Assembly: GCF_005877885.1 (NCBI RefSeq)
Contig: NZ_VCHY01000009.1
Coordinates: forward strand, 161,092-225,091
DNA from: Labilibacter sediminis
GTDB taxonomy: Bacteria > Bacteroidota > Bacteroidia > Bacteroidales > Marinilabiliaceae
Length of the DNA: 64,000 nt
Direction of reading: 5' to 3'
Positions 63,924-64,000 of the stretch are shown one piece after another. Made by a program: the position numbers and the translations under genes. The notes below the pieces were generated by a model that made no database searches, was not told where the DNA came from, and worked only from the letters and a program-made list of their open reading frames with translations. How positions within the stretch are numbered: position 1 is the stretch's first letter; every line of letters starts with the position of its first letter.

Positions 63924-64000
63924 TCACTAGTGTCCCATTAAAATAGGGACGTTATTAAAAATTAAATAAACATGGCTCATTAAGCCTATTACGTTCTTTG
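63924..64000. mobile_element. Probable end of an insertion sequence interrupting acs
   Basis: Sequence unrelated to acs starts exactly where the reading frame fails. It begins with a CACTAGTG palindrome and a GTCCC/GGGAC inverted pair within the first 30 bases, as insertion-sequence ends often do, and continues AT-rich to the window edge. The rest of the element and the other half of acs are outside, so the family cannot be given. Confidence 0.5.

Overview
The window comes from an AT-rich chromosome of the phylum Bacteroidota, most likely a marine member of Bacteroidales/Marinilabiliales (the placement below phylum level is inference). The evidence is a SusC/SusD pair, many lipoproteins with an acidic stretch after the lipobox cysteine, families largely confined to the phylum (DUF4270, DUF4907, DUF4136, DUF4251), and Bacteroidota-type promoters (TAnnTTTG at -7, in the best cases with TTG 18-20 bases upstream) in place of Shine-Dalgarno-led signals.

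Layout. 1-3.9 kb: an envelope group, made of a partial FadL-like porin and a DUF4270 lipoprotein on the minus strand, divergent from a surface kelch lipoprotein and a DUF4907 lipoprotein. 4.1-6.4 kb: AraC regulator, pirin and YceI. 6.5-12.5 kb: an M19-type dipeptidase, a beta-barrel/DUF4136/DUF4251 operon, and a divergent pair of lipid A deacylase-like outer membrane proteins (PagL-type and LpxR-type). 12.5-18.8 kb: a housekeeping block, with FKBP pair, NrnA-type DHH phosphoesterase, ndk, DUF721, recF, a TPR membrane protein, ribH and a Tyr-Thr-Gly tRNA operon. 19-23.6 kb: an orphan gene, a DEAD-box protein with no second helicase domain, then two insertion sequences side by side (IS4 and IS5 families). 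23.8-27.5 kb: a SWIM/SNF2 ATPase.

27.8-52.7 kb is one polysaccharide utilisation locus, transcribed leftwards: beta-propeller/Y_Y_Y/LuxR regulator, SusC, SusD, surface glycan-binding protein, GH9, GH5, GH3, GH3, GH31, DUF418 membrane protein, endonuclease/exonuclease/phosphatase-fold lipoprotein and ADP-ribosylglycohydrolase-fold lipoprotein. The enzyme set points to a beta-glucan, either cellulose/mixed-linkage glucan or xyloglucan. Chains would be bound and cut at the cell surface by the SGBP, SusD, GH5 and GH9, imported through SusC, and finished by GH3 and GH31 exo-enzymes.

53-64 kb: a 49-residue PspC protein, thioesterase, threonine aldolase, glutathione peroxidase, an orphan lipoprotein, a stand-alone trpB, and a sulfur/redox run (CoA-disulfide reductase-rhodanese fusion, two single-domain rhodaneses, a cysteine-rich Crp/Fnr regulator). 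A RAYT transposase follows. It carries a perfect 28-bp palindrome in frame inside its own coding sequence, and a second copy of the palindrome, differing by one compensated base pair, lies just upstream. The last gene is the 3' part of acetyl-CoA synthetase, cut off at about 63924 by sequence that looks like the end of another insertion sequence.

The intergenic regions hold several hairpin or repeat elements (about 38.3, 53.6, 55.7, 60.2 and 61.8 kb) that no gene explains.
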